Shown here piece by piece: positions 48,570 through 57,846 of a stretch of DNA of 64,000 nt. Position numbers and translations under genes: made by a program. The notes under the pieces are model-generated. The model saw only the letters and a program-made list of their open reading frames with translations. It was not told the DNA's origin and searched no databases. The stretch is from positions 4,340,001 through 4,404,000 of the forward strand of contig NZ_CP160402.1 of the NCBI RefSeq assembly GCF_040730185.1, read 5' to 3'. This stretch comes from Streptomyces sp. Je 1-332 (lineage in GTDB: Bacteria > Actinomycetota > Actinomycetes > Streptomycetales > Streptomycetaceae). How positions within the stretch are numbered: the stretch's first letter is position 1; every line of letters starts with the position of its first letter.

Positions 48570-50852
48570 CTACCGGCCCCAGCCGCCGATCCCGCCACCG
48601 CCGCCGTCACCGCCTCCGATGCCGTTCCCGCCGTTCCCGCCACCGCCGATGACCTCCGGCGGCAGCGAGATGTCCGGCCACGGATCGCCACCGCCACCGC
48701 CGCCGTTGTTGCCCCCGCCACCGCCGTTGCCGCCGCCACCGCCGCCGTTACCCGGCGGCTTGTTGTCGTCGTGGTGCTCGTCCTTGTCCTTGCTGCCGTC
48801 CGGGATGTGCACGGTGTTGAAGCCCGGCGCCGGCTTGCCCGCGAGCGCTCCGCTCATCGCGTCCCGCCAGATCGGACCGGGGACCTCACCGCCGAAGACC
48901 TTGTCGTAGTGGACGCCGCCGATCGGGATGTTGACCATCCGCCGCTTGTGCTGCGGGTCGCCGACCCAGACCGCGCCCGACATGTTGGGGGTGTAGCCCA
49001 CGAACCAGGCGGCGTAGCGGTAGTCGGTCGTACCCGTCTTGCCCGCGCTCGCGCGGGAGCCGAGGCCGGCCTGCTTGCCGGTTCCGTCCTCGACCACGCC
49101 CTTCAGGAGGGTGTTGATCGTGTCGGCGGTCTTCGGCGACATGGCGCGCGAGCACGTCGACTTCGGCACGGGCAGCGACTTTCCGCCCGGCCCGGCGATC
49201 GACTCGATGGCGACGGGCGTGCAGTGCTTGCCGCGCGCCGCGAACGTGGCGTACGCGCCCGCCATCGTCAGCGGCGACATCTCCTGGGTGCCGAGCGCGA
49301 TCGACGGCGCCTGGTCGATCTTCCGGCCGTCCGCACGCTCGACGCCCATCTTCTCGGCCATCTGCGTGACCGGGCAGATCCCGATGTCGCCGATCATCTC
49401 CACGTAGTACGTGTTGACCGACTTCGCGGTCGCTTCCCGCATGTCGTACGGGCCGACCTCGGACTCGTTCTCGTTGGTGAGCTTCCAGTTCCCGGTGTTC
49501 GCCCACTTCTTGCCGTCGCACGCCGCGACGCTGTCCGGATACGGCATCTCGTACGGCGAGCCGTAGCTCTTCGTGGGCGGCATTCCGCCCTCCAGGGCGG
49601 CCGCGGCCACGATCGGCTTGAACGTCGATCCCGGCTGGTAGCCCGCGCCGCCGCCCATGGAGTCGTCCACGGACAGGTTGATCGTGGTCTCGTCCTTCTT
49701 GAAGCCGTAGGGCCGCGACTGGCCCATGCCGAGGATCTTGCCGGTCCCCGGCTCGACGATGGTGGCGGCCGTCGCCACGTCGTCGGACTGGTTGACGTGA
49801 TCCTTTATCGAGGCCTGGACGGACTGCTGTGCCTTCGGGTCGAGGGTGGTCTTGACGCGCAGACCGCCCTGGTTCCAGACCTTGGCCCGCTCCTCCTTGG
49901 TCTTGCCGAAGACCGGGTCGGAGAGGAAGACCTCGCGTACGTAGTCACAGAAGAACCCGGCGCCGCTGACCGCCGTGATGCAGCCGTTCTTGGGCCTGCT
50001 CACCTTCAGGCCGAGCGGCTTCGCCTTCGCCTCCTCGGCCTCCGTCTGCGTGATGTCGTGCGTCTCCGCCATCCGCTGCAGCACCACGTTGCGGCGCTTG
50101 GTGGCCTCTTCGGTGTCGTTGACGGGGTCGTAACGGCTAGGGGACTGCACGATGCCGGCCAGCAGCGCGGCCTCCTGCACCTGCAGGTCCTTGGCGGGCT
50201 TGGAGAAGTAGCGCTGGGCCGCGGCCTCGACTCCGTACGCCTGCTGCCCGAAGTAGGTGATGTTCAGGTAGTTGCTGAGGATGCGCTTCTTGCCGAGCTT
50301 CTCCTCCACCTGGATCGCGTACTTCAGCTCGCGGATCTTGCGCCCGAGTGTCTGCTGGGTAGCCTCGGCGACCTTCGTCGGGTCGTCACCCGCCTCCTCG
50401 ACGAAGACGTTCTTCACGTACTGCTGGGTGAGCGTCGACGCGCCCTGGGAGACGCCGCCGCTCTGCGCGTTCTGGTTCAGCGCGCGCAGGATGCCCTTCG
50501 CGTCGACCGCGCCGTGCTCGTAGAAGCGGGAGTCCTCGATCGCGACGATCGCCTTCTGCATGTACGGCGAGATGTCCGTGAGGGGGACCACCGTGCGGTC
50601 ACGCGAGTAGACCGTGGCGATGGAGCCGCCCTCGCTGTCGAGGATCGTCGTGCGCTGACTCAGCGGCGGCTGCTCCAAGTTGGACGGGATCTCGTCGAAC
50701 TCCTCCACCGAGCCCTTCGCCGCGAGACCGAGCGCGCCGGCCGCGGGCAGGGCGATACCTGCCAGTACGGCTCCCGCGAGCACGCTGACACCTAGGAACT
50801 TCGCGGCCTGCTGAGTTGGTGACAGACCACCGCCCGAGCGCTTCTTTCCCAT
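48570..50852 (-). CDS. Class A penicillin-binding protein (bifunctional transglycosylase/transpeptidase)
   Basis: 760 residues. A cytosolic start (MGKKRSGGG) and one membrane helix (about 18-45) lead to a glycosyltransferase domain with AIEDSRFYEHGAVD (Glu106), QGASTLTQQYVKN and RKIRELKYA. The transpeptidase domain has GSTFKP (SxxK), SVNTYY (SxN) and AGKTGTT (KTG). The last 70 residues are almost pure Gly/Asn/Asp repeats outside the cell, rare in such enzymes. It polymerises and cross-links peptidoglycan. It matches the PBP gene next to wblA in Streptomyces. Confidence 0.93.
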   Translation of the reverse strand: MGKKRSGGGLSPTQQAAKFLGVSVLAGAVLAGIALPAAGALGLAAKGSVEEFDEIPSNLEQPPLSQRTTILDSEGGSIATVYSRDRTVVPLTDISPYMQKAIVAIEDSRFYEHGAVDAKGILRALNQNAQSGGVSQGASTLTQQYVKNVFVEEAGDDPTKVAEATQQTLGRKIRELKYAIQVEEKLGKKRILSNYLNITYFGQQAYGVEAAAQRYFSKPAKDLQVQEAALLAGIVQSPSRYDPVNDTEEATKRRNVVLQRMAETHDITQTEAEEAKAKPLGLKVSRPKNGCITAVSGAGFFCDYVREVFLSDPVFGKTKEERAKVWNQGGLRVKTTLDPKAQQSVQASIKDHVNQSDDVATAATIVEPGTGKILGMGQSRPYGFKKDETTINLSVDDSMGGGAGYQPGSTFKPIVAAAALEGGMPPTKSYGSPYEMPYPDSVAACDGKKWANTGNWKLTNENESEVGPYDMREATAKSVNTYYVEMIGDIGICPVTQMAEKMGVERADGRKIDQAPSIALGTQEMSPLTMAGAYATFAARGKHCTPVAIESIAGPGGKSLPVPKSTCSRAMSPKTADTINTLLKGVVEDGTGKQAGLGSRASAGKTGTTDYRYAAWFVGYTPNMSGAVWVGDPQHKRRMVNIPIGGVHYDKVFGGEVPGPIWRDAMSGALAGKPAPGFNTVHIPDGSKDKDEHHDDNKPPGNGGGGGGNGGGGGNNGGGGGGDPWPDISLPPEVIGGGGNGGNGIGGGDGGGGGIGGWGR

Positions 50853-51269
50853 GGGGGCAGCCTACGTTCTGATTCGCCGGACAGGCCTCAATGCCTTGGC
50901 CTAAGCTGCTCTCAACTGTCACAGCAGTGCGGTTTGGCAACAACCCCTCCGTCGGTCCCGAATCCCGAGTGGGGTCTTCCCATGCTCTCCAAGCGCCAGG
51001 GAAAGTGTGTCCGAATTCGCCTCATGCGGCATTCGATGCCCGTTGTGACTCAGCTGAAGTGCCCGCATTTGGCGGGTTAATCACGCATGTCGCCAGCTCA
51101 CTCCGTCGGGTGATCTGCCGCTTACGCATAGTCCGTTCGGGCCATTCAAGATTGGGCCCGAAGGGGGTGTTGCGCTGTGCCCACCTTCCGTAACGTCCTC
51201 AACTGGCGGCGGTGAATATGCCGCTGCCGCCGTGGGGGAGCCTCGATTCGGGAGAGGACGGCGCCGGTA
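50853..51269. promoter_or_regulatory. Regulatory region between PBP and wblA
   Basis: 417 bp without a gene between the divergently transcribed PBP and wblA genes. wblA is known in Streptomyces for complex developmental control; by eye I see several AT-richer patches near 50.9 and 51.05-51.15 kb but no certain operator. An in-frame GTG at 51212 and ATG at 51218 could extend WblA. Confidence 0.5.
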
Positions 51270-51613
51270 TGGGCTGGGTAACCGACTGGAGTGCGCAGGC
51301 GGCCTGCCGCACTACCGATCCAGATGAACTGTTCGTTCAAGGAGCAGCGCAGAACAGGGCCAAGGCGGTGTGCACCGGCTGTCCGGTGCGCACGGAGTGC
51401 CTGGCCGACGCGCTGGACAATCGCGTCGAGTTCGGCGTGTGGGGTGGCATGACTGAGCGGGAGCGCCGCGCACTGTTGCGCAGGCGTCCCACGGTCACCT
51501 CGTGGCGCCATCTCCTGGAGACGGCGCGCTCCGAGTACGAGCGTGGCGCGGGCCTGCTGCCCGTGGACTTGGAGGACGACGAGACGTACGAGAGCTACGC
51601 GGCGGTGGGTTAG
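51270..51613 (+). CDS. wblA: WhiB-family iron-sulphur regulator WblA
   Basis: 114 residues from ATG 51270, the start MGWVTDWSAQAACR as remembered for S. coelicolor WblA; earlier starts exist at 51212/51218. The four cluster cysteines are in AACR, KAVCTGCPVRTEC and the WhiB loop GVWGG follows. WblA controls the switch from vegetative growth to development and represses antibiotic production in Streptomyces. GGGAGAGG lies upstream. Context (PBP on one side, ArsA ATPases on the other) agrees. Confidence 0.93.
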
Positions 51614-51644
51614 CGCCCCTACGGCCGCGTGGCGGTGCCCCGCG

Positions 51645-51690
51645 GGGGAGGCACAACCCCTTCGGGGAGGCACAACCCCCTCGGGGAGGC
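51645..51690. repeat. Tandem 19-bp repeats after wblA
   Basis: GGGGAGGCACAACCCC at 51645-51660 and 51664-51679, with a third partial copy from 51683. CCCC-TTC/CTC-GGGG between units can form small hairpins, so the array may serve as the wblA terminator. Confidence 0.7.
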
Positions 51691-51793
51691 GCCATCGGCC
51701 GCTTGGCGGTGGGCCGGGCTCGCTGTGCAGGCGGCACCGCGTTCATGCGCTGCGGCGTTCATACAGCTCCGGCGTGCCTACGGCTCCGGCGTT

Positions 51794-53182
51794 TCAGGCA
51801 GCTCCGGCCGGATCGCCGTCCGTGCCGCCCGCGAGCCGGTCGCCGATGGCCCGAAGGCCTGCCAGGTCGTGCACGTCACCCGGCAGCGCCGTCACTTCGG
51901 CCACGGCCACCTCGGGGTGAAGCGCGGTGAAGCGGTCGCGCGTGCGCTGTTCGCGCGCGAGCAGCTGCATGCGTTCCGCGTGCAGTCGCAGCAGACCGGC
52001 GGTCAGCTGGTCCACGGGCTGCTGGGCATCGGGCTGCTGGGCCTCGGGCCGCAGAGTGTCGGACTGCCGAGTGTCGGACTGCTGAGTGTCGTGGGGTTCG
52101 GCGGGAGCCTCGGGTGCTTCGGCGGGAGCCTCGTGTGCCTCGGGGGAAGCCTCGCTGGGGCTACGAACTGCAACCTTCCCGTCCTCCTGATCCACAATGC
52201 GGCTCTCATCAAGATTTTCCGCGGCGGCAAGTGCCCGCTCGGCCGAGAGCTGAGCGGCGCCGCTGCGGTGCACCCTGTTGAGTACGAGACCGGCGAGCGG
52301 CATGTCGTCCGCCGCCAGGCGCTCCACGAAGTACGCCGCCTCCCTCAGCGCGTCACGCTCGGGCGAGGCCACCACGAGGAAGGCCGTCCCCGGCGCCTGA
52401 AGCAGCCGGTACGTGGCGTCCGCGCGGGTGCGGAACCCGCCGAACATGGTGTCCATCGCGGCGACGAACGTCTGGACGTCCCGCAGCAGTTGACCGCCGA
52501 GCAGCTTGCCCAGGGCCCCCGTCATCATCGACATCCCGACGTTCAGGAACTTCATCCCGGCCCGGCCGCCCACCTTCGCCGGGGCCATGAGCACCCGGAT
52601 CAGCTTCCCGTCCAGGAAGGAGCCGAGGCGCTTCGGCGCGTCGAGGAAGTCAAGGGCCGAACGCGACGGCGGCGTGTCGACGACGATCAGGTCCCACTCG
52701 TCGCGGGAGCGCAGCTGCCCCAGCTTCTCCATCGCCATGTACTCCTGCGTGCCCGCGAAGCCCGCCGAAAGCGACTGGTAGAAGGGGTTGTTGAGGATCG
52801 CGCTCGCCCGCTCCTTGTCCGCGTGCGCCTCGACGATCTCGTCGAAGGTGCGCTTCATGTCGAGCATCATGGCGTGCAGCTCACCGTCACCGGACGAGCT
52901 CTCGATGGCCTTGACCCGGCGCGGGACGTTGTCGAGCGAGTCGATGCCCATGGACTGGGCGAGGCGGCGCGCCGGGTCGATGGTCAGGACGACGACCTTG
53001 CGGCCCCGTTCGGCCGCGCGCAGGCCGAGCGCCGCCGCCGTGGTCGTCTTGCCGACGCCCCCGGAGCCGCAGCACACCACGATGCGGGTCTTCGGGTCGT
53101 CGAGCAGGGCGTCCACGTCGAGCGTGCGGGCCGGGTCCAGGGGACGTGCCGTTTCCGCGTTCCGTGCCGGGTCCGAGGTCAT
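51794..53182 (-). CDS. ArsA/GET3-family ATPase 2
   Basis: 462 residues. P-loop CCGSGGVGKTTTAAALGL, switch VVLTIDPARRLAQSMG and a catalytic VVDTPPSRSALDFLD region characterise the ArsA/GET3/MinD-like family. A low-complexity insert of about 50 residues rich in Ala, Pro, Glu, Gln (around 345-400) separates it from the C-terminal helical domain. Coupled to the first ATPase by a 4-bp overlap. The pair is conserved next to wblA in Streptomyces; the cellular role is unclear, arsenic resistance is unlikely because no arsB/arsC is near. Confidence 0.88.
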   Translation of the reverse strand: MTSDPARNAETARPLDPARTLDVDALLDDPKTRIVVCCGSGGVGKTTTAAALGLRAAERGRKVVVLTIDPARRLAQSMGIDSLDNVPRRVKAIESSSGDGELHAMMLDMKRTFDEIVEAHADKERASAILNNPFYQSLSAGFAGTQEYMAMEKLGQLRSRDEWDLIVVDTPPSRSALDFLDAPKRLGSFLDGKLIRVLMAPAKVGGRAGMKFLNVGMSMMTGALGKLLGGQLLRDVQTFVAAMDTMFGGFRTRADATYRLLQAPGTAFLVVASPERDALREAAYFVERLAADDMPLAGLVLNRVHRSGAAQLSAERALAAAENLDESRIVDQEDGKVAVRSPSEASPEAHEAPAEAPEAPAEPHDTQQSDTRQSDTLRPEAQQPDAQQPVDQLTAGLLRLHAERMQLLAREQRTRDRFTALHPEVAVAEVTALPGDVHDLAGLRAIGDRLAGGTDGDPAGAA

Positions 53183-54159
53183 GCGATCCCTTGCTTCCGC
53201 AGTTGCGTCGCGAGTTCGTAGAGCCCCGCCAGGTCCATCCCCCCGGCCAGCAGCGGGAGTTCGTGCAGGGGCAGGCCGAGCTCGCCGAGGACGGCCCGCT
53301 GGGAGCCCTCCAGGGCGTACCGCTCGGCGTACTCGGCGGCCTGCTCCAGGAGCGGATCGACCAGACGCTCGGCGACACCGCCCCGGCGTGCCCCGCCGAG
53401 CCCGGCGGCGGACAGGGACTTGGCGATGGCGGTACGAGGTGTCTGCCCGAGCCCGTGCTCCAGGGCGTCCTCGTCGAGCAGCGCGGGCCGCACCATGTTC
53501 ACGATGACGCGCCCCAGGGGGAGCCCCGCGGCGCGCAGCTCGGCGATCCCGTCGGCGGTCTCCTGGACGGGCATCTCTTCGAGGAGCGTCACCAAGTGGA
53601 CCGCTGTCTCCGGTGACTTGAGGACGCGCATCACGGCCTGTGCCTGGTTGTGTATGGGCCCGATCTTGGCGAGCCCGGCCACCTCGTCGTTCACGTTCAG
53701 GAAGCGTGTGATGCGGCCGGTTGGGGGCGCGTCCATCACCACGCAGTCGTACGCGTACCGCCCGCTCTTGTCCTTGCGGCGTACGGCCTCGCAGGCCTTG
53801 CCGGTCAGCAGGACGTCCCGCAGGCCCGGCGCGACGGTGGTCGCGAAGTCGATGGCGCCGAGTTTCTTGAGCGCCCGTCCCGCGCCCCCCAGCTTGTAGA
53901 ACATCTGGAGGTAGTCGAGCAACGCCAGTTCGGGATCGATGGCGAGGGCGTACACCTCCCCGCCCCCGGGAGCGACGGCGATCTTCCGCTCCTCATACGG
54001 CAGCGCTTCGGTCTCGAAGAGCTGCGCGATGCCCTGTCTGCCCTCCACCTCCACGAGGAGGGTGCGTTTGCCCTCCGTCGCGAGGGCGAGCGCGAGTGCG
54101 GCGGCCACCGTGGTCTTGCCGGTACCGCCCTTGCCGCTGACGACCTGGAGCCTGCTCAC
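53179..54159 (-). CDS. ArsA/GET3-family ATPase 1
   Basis: 326 residues with the deviant P-loop VVSGKGGTGKTTVAAALALA, VEVEGRQGIAQLFE, and VVMDAPPTGRITRFLNV at the switch II position. No targeting signal. It overlaps the second ATPase (ATGA), so the two probably form a heterodimer, which would resemble the two-domain ArsA. Divergent from the DUF4177-RidA operon. Confidence 0.88.
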   Translation of the reverse strand: MSRLQVVSGKGGTGKTTVAAALALALATEGKRTLLVEVEGRQGIAQLFETEALPYEERKIAVAPGGGEVYALAIDPELALLDYLQMFYKLGGAGRALKKLGAIDFATTVAPGLRDVLLTGKACEAVRRKDKSGRYAYDCVVMDAPPTGRITRFLNVNDEVAGLAKIGPIHNQAQAVMRVLKSPETAVHLVTLLEEMPVQETADGIAELRAAGLPLGRVIVNMVRPALLDEDALEHGLGQTPRTAIAKSLSAAGLGGARRGGVAERLVDPLLEQAAEYAERYALEGSQRAVLGELGLPLHELPLLAGGMDLAGLYELATQLRKQGIA

Positions 54160-54241
54160 ACTTCCGAGCCTAACCAGTCGCCGTCCGGACTAAGCAGGAG
54201 GCCACCGTGAGCAGTGCCTCACAACCGTTACAGTCGGCCAT

Positions 54242-54403
54242 ATGACCAAGTGGGAATACGCAACCGTGCCGCTGCTCGTCCATGCCACGAAGCAGATTCT
54301 GGACACCTGGGGCGAGGACGGCTGGGAGCTCGTCCAGGTCGTGCCCGGGCCGAACAACCCTGAGCAGCTCGTGGCCTACCTGAAGCGGGAGAAGCAGGCA
54401 TGA
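54242..54403 (+). CDS. DUF4177-type small protein
   Basis: 53 residues (MTKWEYATVPLLVHATKQIL, then WGEDGWELVQVVPGP), with the WEY...WGxDGWELVxV pattern of DUF4177. It overlaps the RidA start (ATGA). Short but strongly conserved in this Streptomyces gene order. Function unknown. Confidence 0.85.
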   Translation: MTKWEYATVPLLVHATKQILDTWGEDGWELVQVVPGPNNPEQLVAYLKREKQA

Positions 54404-54870
54404 GCGGCAATGTAGAGGCGAAGCTGGCCGAACTGGGCATGACGCTGCCCGAGGTCGTCCCGCCGCTCGCCGCCTACCAGCCGGCTGTCCAGTCCGGTGT
54501 GTACGTCTACACCGCGGGCCAGCTCCCGATGGTGGACGGCAAGCTTCCGATGACCGGCAAGGTCGGCGGGGAGGTGACCCCCGAGGAGGCCAAGGAACTG
54601 GCCCGCACGTGCGCGCTGAACGCGCTCGCCGCGGTGAAGTCCGTCGCCGGTGACCTCGACCGGATCGCGCGTGTCGTGAAGGTCGTCGGCTTCGTGGCTT
54701 CGGCCCCGGACTTCACGGGCCAGCCCGCCGTGATCAACGGCACGAGCGAGCTGCTCGGTGAGGTTCTCGGCGACAAGGGCGTGCACGCCCGCAGCGCCGT
54801 GGGTGTGGCGGTTCTGCCGCTGGACGCGCCGGTCGAGGTCGAGATCCAGGTGGAGCTGACCGAGGCGTGA
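54400..54870 (+). CDS. RidA-family protein
   Basis: 156 residues, a Rid/YjgF/UK114 domain: VYTAGQLPMVDGKLP, TGKVGGEVTPEEAKELARTC, NALAAVKSVAGDLDRIARVV, VNG-like NGTSELLGEVLGDKGVHARS and AVGVAVLPLDAPVEVEIQVE. Archetypal RidA hydrolyses reactive enamines; the usual catalytic Arg is here in HARSAVGVA. Coupled to DUF4177. Confidence 0.9.
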   Translation: MSGNVEAKLAELGMTLPEVVPPLAAYQPAVQSGVYVYTAGQLPMVDGKLPMTGKVGGEVTPEEAKELARTCALNALAAVKSVAGDLDRIARVVKVVGFVASAPDFTGQPAVINGTSELLGEVLGDKGVHARSAVGVAVLPLDAPVEVEIQVELTEA

Positions 54871-54948
54871 TCGGCGCCCTGTCGGCTGCCTCCTGGCACC
54901 CGATAGTTGCCTCTCGAACATCAGCTCACTAGGGGATAGCCTCCGCCC

Positions 54949-55824
54949 ATGGCTAATGGGCAGTGGTACCCCCCGGAGTGGCCCGACCGCATCCGTGCGC
55001 TGAGCAGCGGTGAACTGACGCCGGCGACTCCGCGTAGGGCGGCCACGGTCATGCTCCTGCGGGACTCCCGGGACTCCGTGACGGGCCCCGCCGTACACAT
55101 GCTGCGCAGACGCGCCTCCATGGCTTTCGCCGGAGGCGCGTACGCGTATCCGGGCGGCGGTGTGGACCCGCGGGACGACGACCACCTCGTGCGCTGGGCG
55201 GGCCCTTCGCGCGCTACGTGGGCGGCGCGGCTCGGCGTGGACGAGCCGGGCGCCCAGGCGATCGTCTGCGCCGCTGTCCGCGAGACGTACGAGGAGGCGG
55301 GCGTGCTGCTCGCCGGGCCCACTCCGTCGACCGTGGTCGGCGACACCACGGGCGAGGACTGGGAGGCGGACCGCGAGGCGCTGGTGGCCCGCGAATTCTC
55401 CTTCGCGGAGTTCCTCGACCGGCGTGACCTGGTCCTCCGCAGCGACCTGCTCGCCGCCTGGGCCCGGTGGATCACCCCGGAGTTCGAGCCGAAGCGCTAC
55501 GACACGTTCTTCTTCGTGGCGGCTCTCCCGGAGGGGCAGCGCACGCGCAACGCCTCCACGGAGGCCGACCGTACGGTGTGGATCGCTCCGGGGGAGGCCA
55601 CGGCGGGGTACGACAAGGGCGACCTCCTGATGATGCCGCCCACCATCGCGACCCTGCGCCAACTGAGCCCCTACGGTTCGGCCGCGGAGGCCCTCGCCGC
55701 CGCCCCGGAGCGCGACCTCACCCCGGTCCTGGCCCAGGCGCGCCTGGAGGAGGGCGAGTTGGTACTGACGTGGCCGGGCCACGAGGAGTTCACCAAGCAC
55801 ATCCCCACGAGGGGTTCCGCATGA
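54949..55824 (+). CDS. NUDIX hydrolase
   Basis: 291 residues. The NUDIX fold begins ATVMLLRDSRD and FAGGAYAYPGGGVDPRDDDH; the box is split by a long insertion before AIVCAAVRETYEEAGVLLAG (RETYEEAG). It ends KHIPTRGSA and overlaps the MBL start (ATGA). This length fits NUDT19-like acyl-CoA diphosphatases, but the substrate is not clear from sequence. Confidence 0.85.
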   Translation: MANGQWYPPEWPDRIRALSSGELTPATPRRAATVMLLRDSRDSVTGPAVHMLRRRASMAFAGGAYAYPGGGVDPRDDDHLVRWAGPSRATWAARLGVDEPGAQAIVCAAVRETYEEAGVLLAGPTPSTVVGDTTGEDWEADREALVAREFSFAEFLDRRDLVLRSDLLAAWARWITPEFEPKRYDTFFFVAALPEGQRTRNASTEADRTVWIAPGEATAGYDKGDLLMMPPTIATLRQLSPYGSAAEALAAAPERDLTPVLAQARLEEGELVLTWPGHEEFTKHIPTRGSA

Positions 55825-56651
55825 CCGAAGCCGCCGCTCTACCCGGGCAGCCCCGGGGCGGAGTGATCAGTGGTCCCGCCACCGCCCGCGCGGTCAACGT
55901 CCTGGCTCCCAACGCGTCCGCGATGACGCTGGACGGGACCAACACCTGGATCGTGTCCGAGCCGGACTCCGGGCTCGCGGTCGTCATCGACCCGGGGCCC
56001 CTGGACGACGTACACCTCCGGAACGTCATCGCCACGGCCGAGAAGGCGGGGCAGCGGGTCGCGCTGACCCTCCTCACGCACGGCCACCCCGACCACGCGG
56101 AGGGCGCAGCCCGCTTCGCCGAGCTGACCGGCACCAAGGTGCGGGCCCTCGACCCCGCCCTGCGACTCGGCGACGAGGGCCTGGGCGCGGGTGACGTGAT
56201 CACGACGGGCGGCCTGGAGCTCCGGGTGGTCCCGACGCCGGGCCACACCGCGGATTCCCTCTGCTTCCACCTCCCGGCCGATCAGGCGGTCCTGACGGGG
56301 GATACGGTCCTCGGCCGCGGTACGACGGTCGTGGCGCACCCTGACGGGCGCCTGGGGGACTATCTGGACTCCCTGCGGCGGCTGAGGTCCCTGACGGTCG
56401 ACGACGGCGTGCACACGGTGCTGCCGGGCCACGGCCCGGTCCTGGAGGACGCCCAGGGCGCCGTCGAGTTCTACCTCGCCCACCGCGCGAACCGCCTGGC
56501 CCAGGTCGAGACAGCAGTGGAGAACGGCCACGCGGCCCCGTCGGACGTGGTCGCCCACGTATACGCGGACGTGGACCGCTCCTTGTGGCCGGCGGCGGAA
56601 CTGTCGGTGAGGGCGCAACTGGACTACTTGCGAGAACACGGCTTGATCTAG
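55821..56651 (+). CDS. MBL-fold hydrolase (LACTB2-like)
   Basis: 276 residues. Metal motif LTHGHPDHAEGA (HxHxDH), PGHTADSLCF, LTGDTVLG and LPGHGPV are all in order, and TNTWIV at the start with DYLDSLRRL and the C-terminal helical domain match the LACTB2/glyoxalase II subgroup, many of which are RNases or thioesterases. Coupled to the NUDIX gene. Followed by a tandem-repeat region. Confidence 0.88.
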   Translation: MTEAAALPGQPRGGVISGPATARAVNVLAPNASAMTLDGTNTWIVSEPDSGLAVVIDPGPLDDVHLRNVIATAEKAGQRVALTLLTHGHPDHAEGAARFAELTGTKVRALDPALRLGDEGLGAGDVITTGGLELRVVPTPGHTADSLCFHLPADQAVLTGDTVLGRGTTVVAHPDGRLGDYLDSLRRLRSLTVDDGVHTVLPGHGPVLEDAQGAVEFYLAHRANRLAQVETAVENGHAAPSDVVAHVYADVDRSLWPAAELSVRAQLDYLREHGLI

Positions 56652-56695
56652 CCACCAACGAAGCCCCCGCCGCCAAACTCCCCACACCGGACCAC

Positions 56696-56880
56696 CCCAC
56701 CCTCATCCGAGAGACGGGGCGGCCCTACCCACCCTCGTCCGGGAGACGGGGGCGGCCCTACCCACCCTCATCCGGGAGACCGGGCGGCCCCACCCACCCC
56801 CAGCCGGGAGACCGGGCCGCGCTCATCCTCGACCTCCCCCACCCACCCTCATCCGGGAGACCGGGCCGCTCGCCCACCCC
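56696..56880. repeat. Intergenic minisatellite, about 32-bp units
   Basis: Units begin with CACCCTC or CACCCCC at 56698, 56730, 56763, 56795 and 56844 and continue with ATCCGGGAGACCGGGCGG or close variants. The first three are spaced 32-33 bp. It fills the gap between the convergent MBL and crp genes. Confidence 0.8.
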
Positions 56881-56935
56881 ACCCCACACCGCGGGGCAAT
56901 CGGGTGGGTGGGCGGGAAAAGCTTGTGCGGAAGCA

Positions 56936-56974
56936 CGGATGGGCCCCGCCTCAAAACGAGGCGGGACCCATCCG
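56936..56974. terminator. Terminator hairpin of crp
   Basis: CGGATGGG...CCGCCTC pairs with GAGGCGG...CCCATCCG around AAAAC, 14 bp downstream of the crp stop. A 17-bp stem with one internal mismatch pair. Confidence 0.8.
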
Positions 56975-56988
56975 CGTACGAAACAGCG

Positions 56989-57663
56989 TCAGCGTGACCG
57001 CTTGGCCAACCGCTCCACATCCAGCAAAATCACCGCACGCGCCTCAAGCCGAAGCCAGCCGCGCCCCGCGAAGTCCGCCAGAGCCTTGTTGACCGTCTCG
57101 CGGGACGCGCCGACCAGCTGGGCCAGCTCTTCCTGCGTGAGGTCGTGCACGACGTGGATGCCCTCTTCGGACTGCACACCGAAGCGGCGCGACAGGTCGA
57201 GGAGGGCGCGGGCCACACGCCCGGGCACGTCGGAGAAGACCAGATCGGACATCTGGTCATTCGTCTTGCGCAGGCGCCGGGCAACGGCACGCAGCAGCGC
57301 CGCGGCCACCTCGGGCCGCGCGTTCAGCCACGGCTGAAGGTCGCCGTGGCCGAGGCCCAGCAGCTTGACCTCGGTCAGCGCGGAGGCGGTCGCCGTACGC
57401 GGGCCCGGGTCGAACAGCGAGAGCTCACCGATGAGCTCGCCGGGGCCGAGCACCGCGAGCATGTTCTCTCGGCCGTCGGGTGAGGTGCGGTGAAGCTTCA
57501 CCTTGCCCTCGGTGACCACATAAAGGCGGTCTCCGGGGTCACCCTCATGGAAAAGCGCATCCCCGCGCGCGAGCGTCACCTCACTCATGGAGGCGCGGAG
57601 CTCCGCGGCCTGCTCGTCATCGAGCGCCGCGAAGAGCGGGGCGCGCCGCAGAACGTCGTCCAC
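56989..57663 (-). CDS. crp: cAMP receptor protein Crp
   Basis: 224 residues. The cyclic-nucleotide pocket is in LFDPGPRTATASAL with FHEGDPGDRLYVVTEGKVKL before it, and the helix-turn-helix QEELAQLVGASRETVNKALA is at the C-terminus. In Streptomyces Crp controls germination, development and antibiotic synthesis. The neighbour nth (divergent) is also found beside crp in S. coelicolor. No RBS-type doubt: ATG 57663 follows GAGAG. Confidence 0.93.
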   Translation of the reverse strand: MDDVLRRAPLFAALDDEQAAELRASMSEVTLARGDALFHEGDPGDRLYVVTEGKVKLHRTSPDGRENMLAVLGPGELIGELSLFDPGPRTATASALTEVKLLGLGHGDLQPWLNARPEVAAALLRAVARRLRKTNDQMSDLVFSDVPGRVARALLDLSRRFGVQSEEGIHVVHDLTQEELAQLVGASRETVNKALADFAGRGWLRLEARAVILLDVERLAKRSR

Positions 57664-57846
57664 GAGTTCTCTCCTTGTCGGCCTGCATCAGGGGACTGTG
57701 ACCCCCCATTTTGCCGGACGGTCCAAACAGTGTGATCAGTCACAAGTCTGCCGCACCGGCGTCGCAAGCTGTGCGGGAGGGGGCCAATTGGGGGCCGATC
57801 CATAGGGTCCGGGGCGGATGTCAGTGTCGGGCTCTAGGCTGGCCGG

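Noticed and set aside
48771..50795. 674-codon open frame on the plus strand opposite the penicillin-binding protein
   Set aside because: It is a mirror frame caused by high GC at third positions; the minus strand encodes a complete, motif-rich PBP and the plus frame has no recognisable domain.
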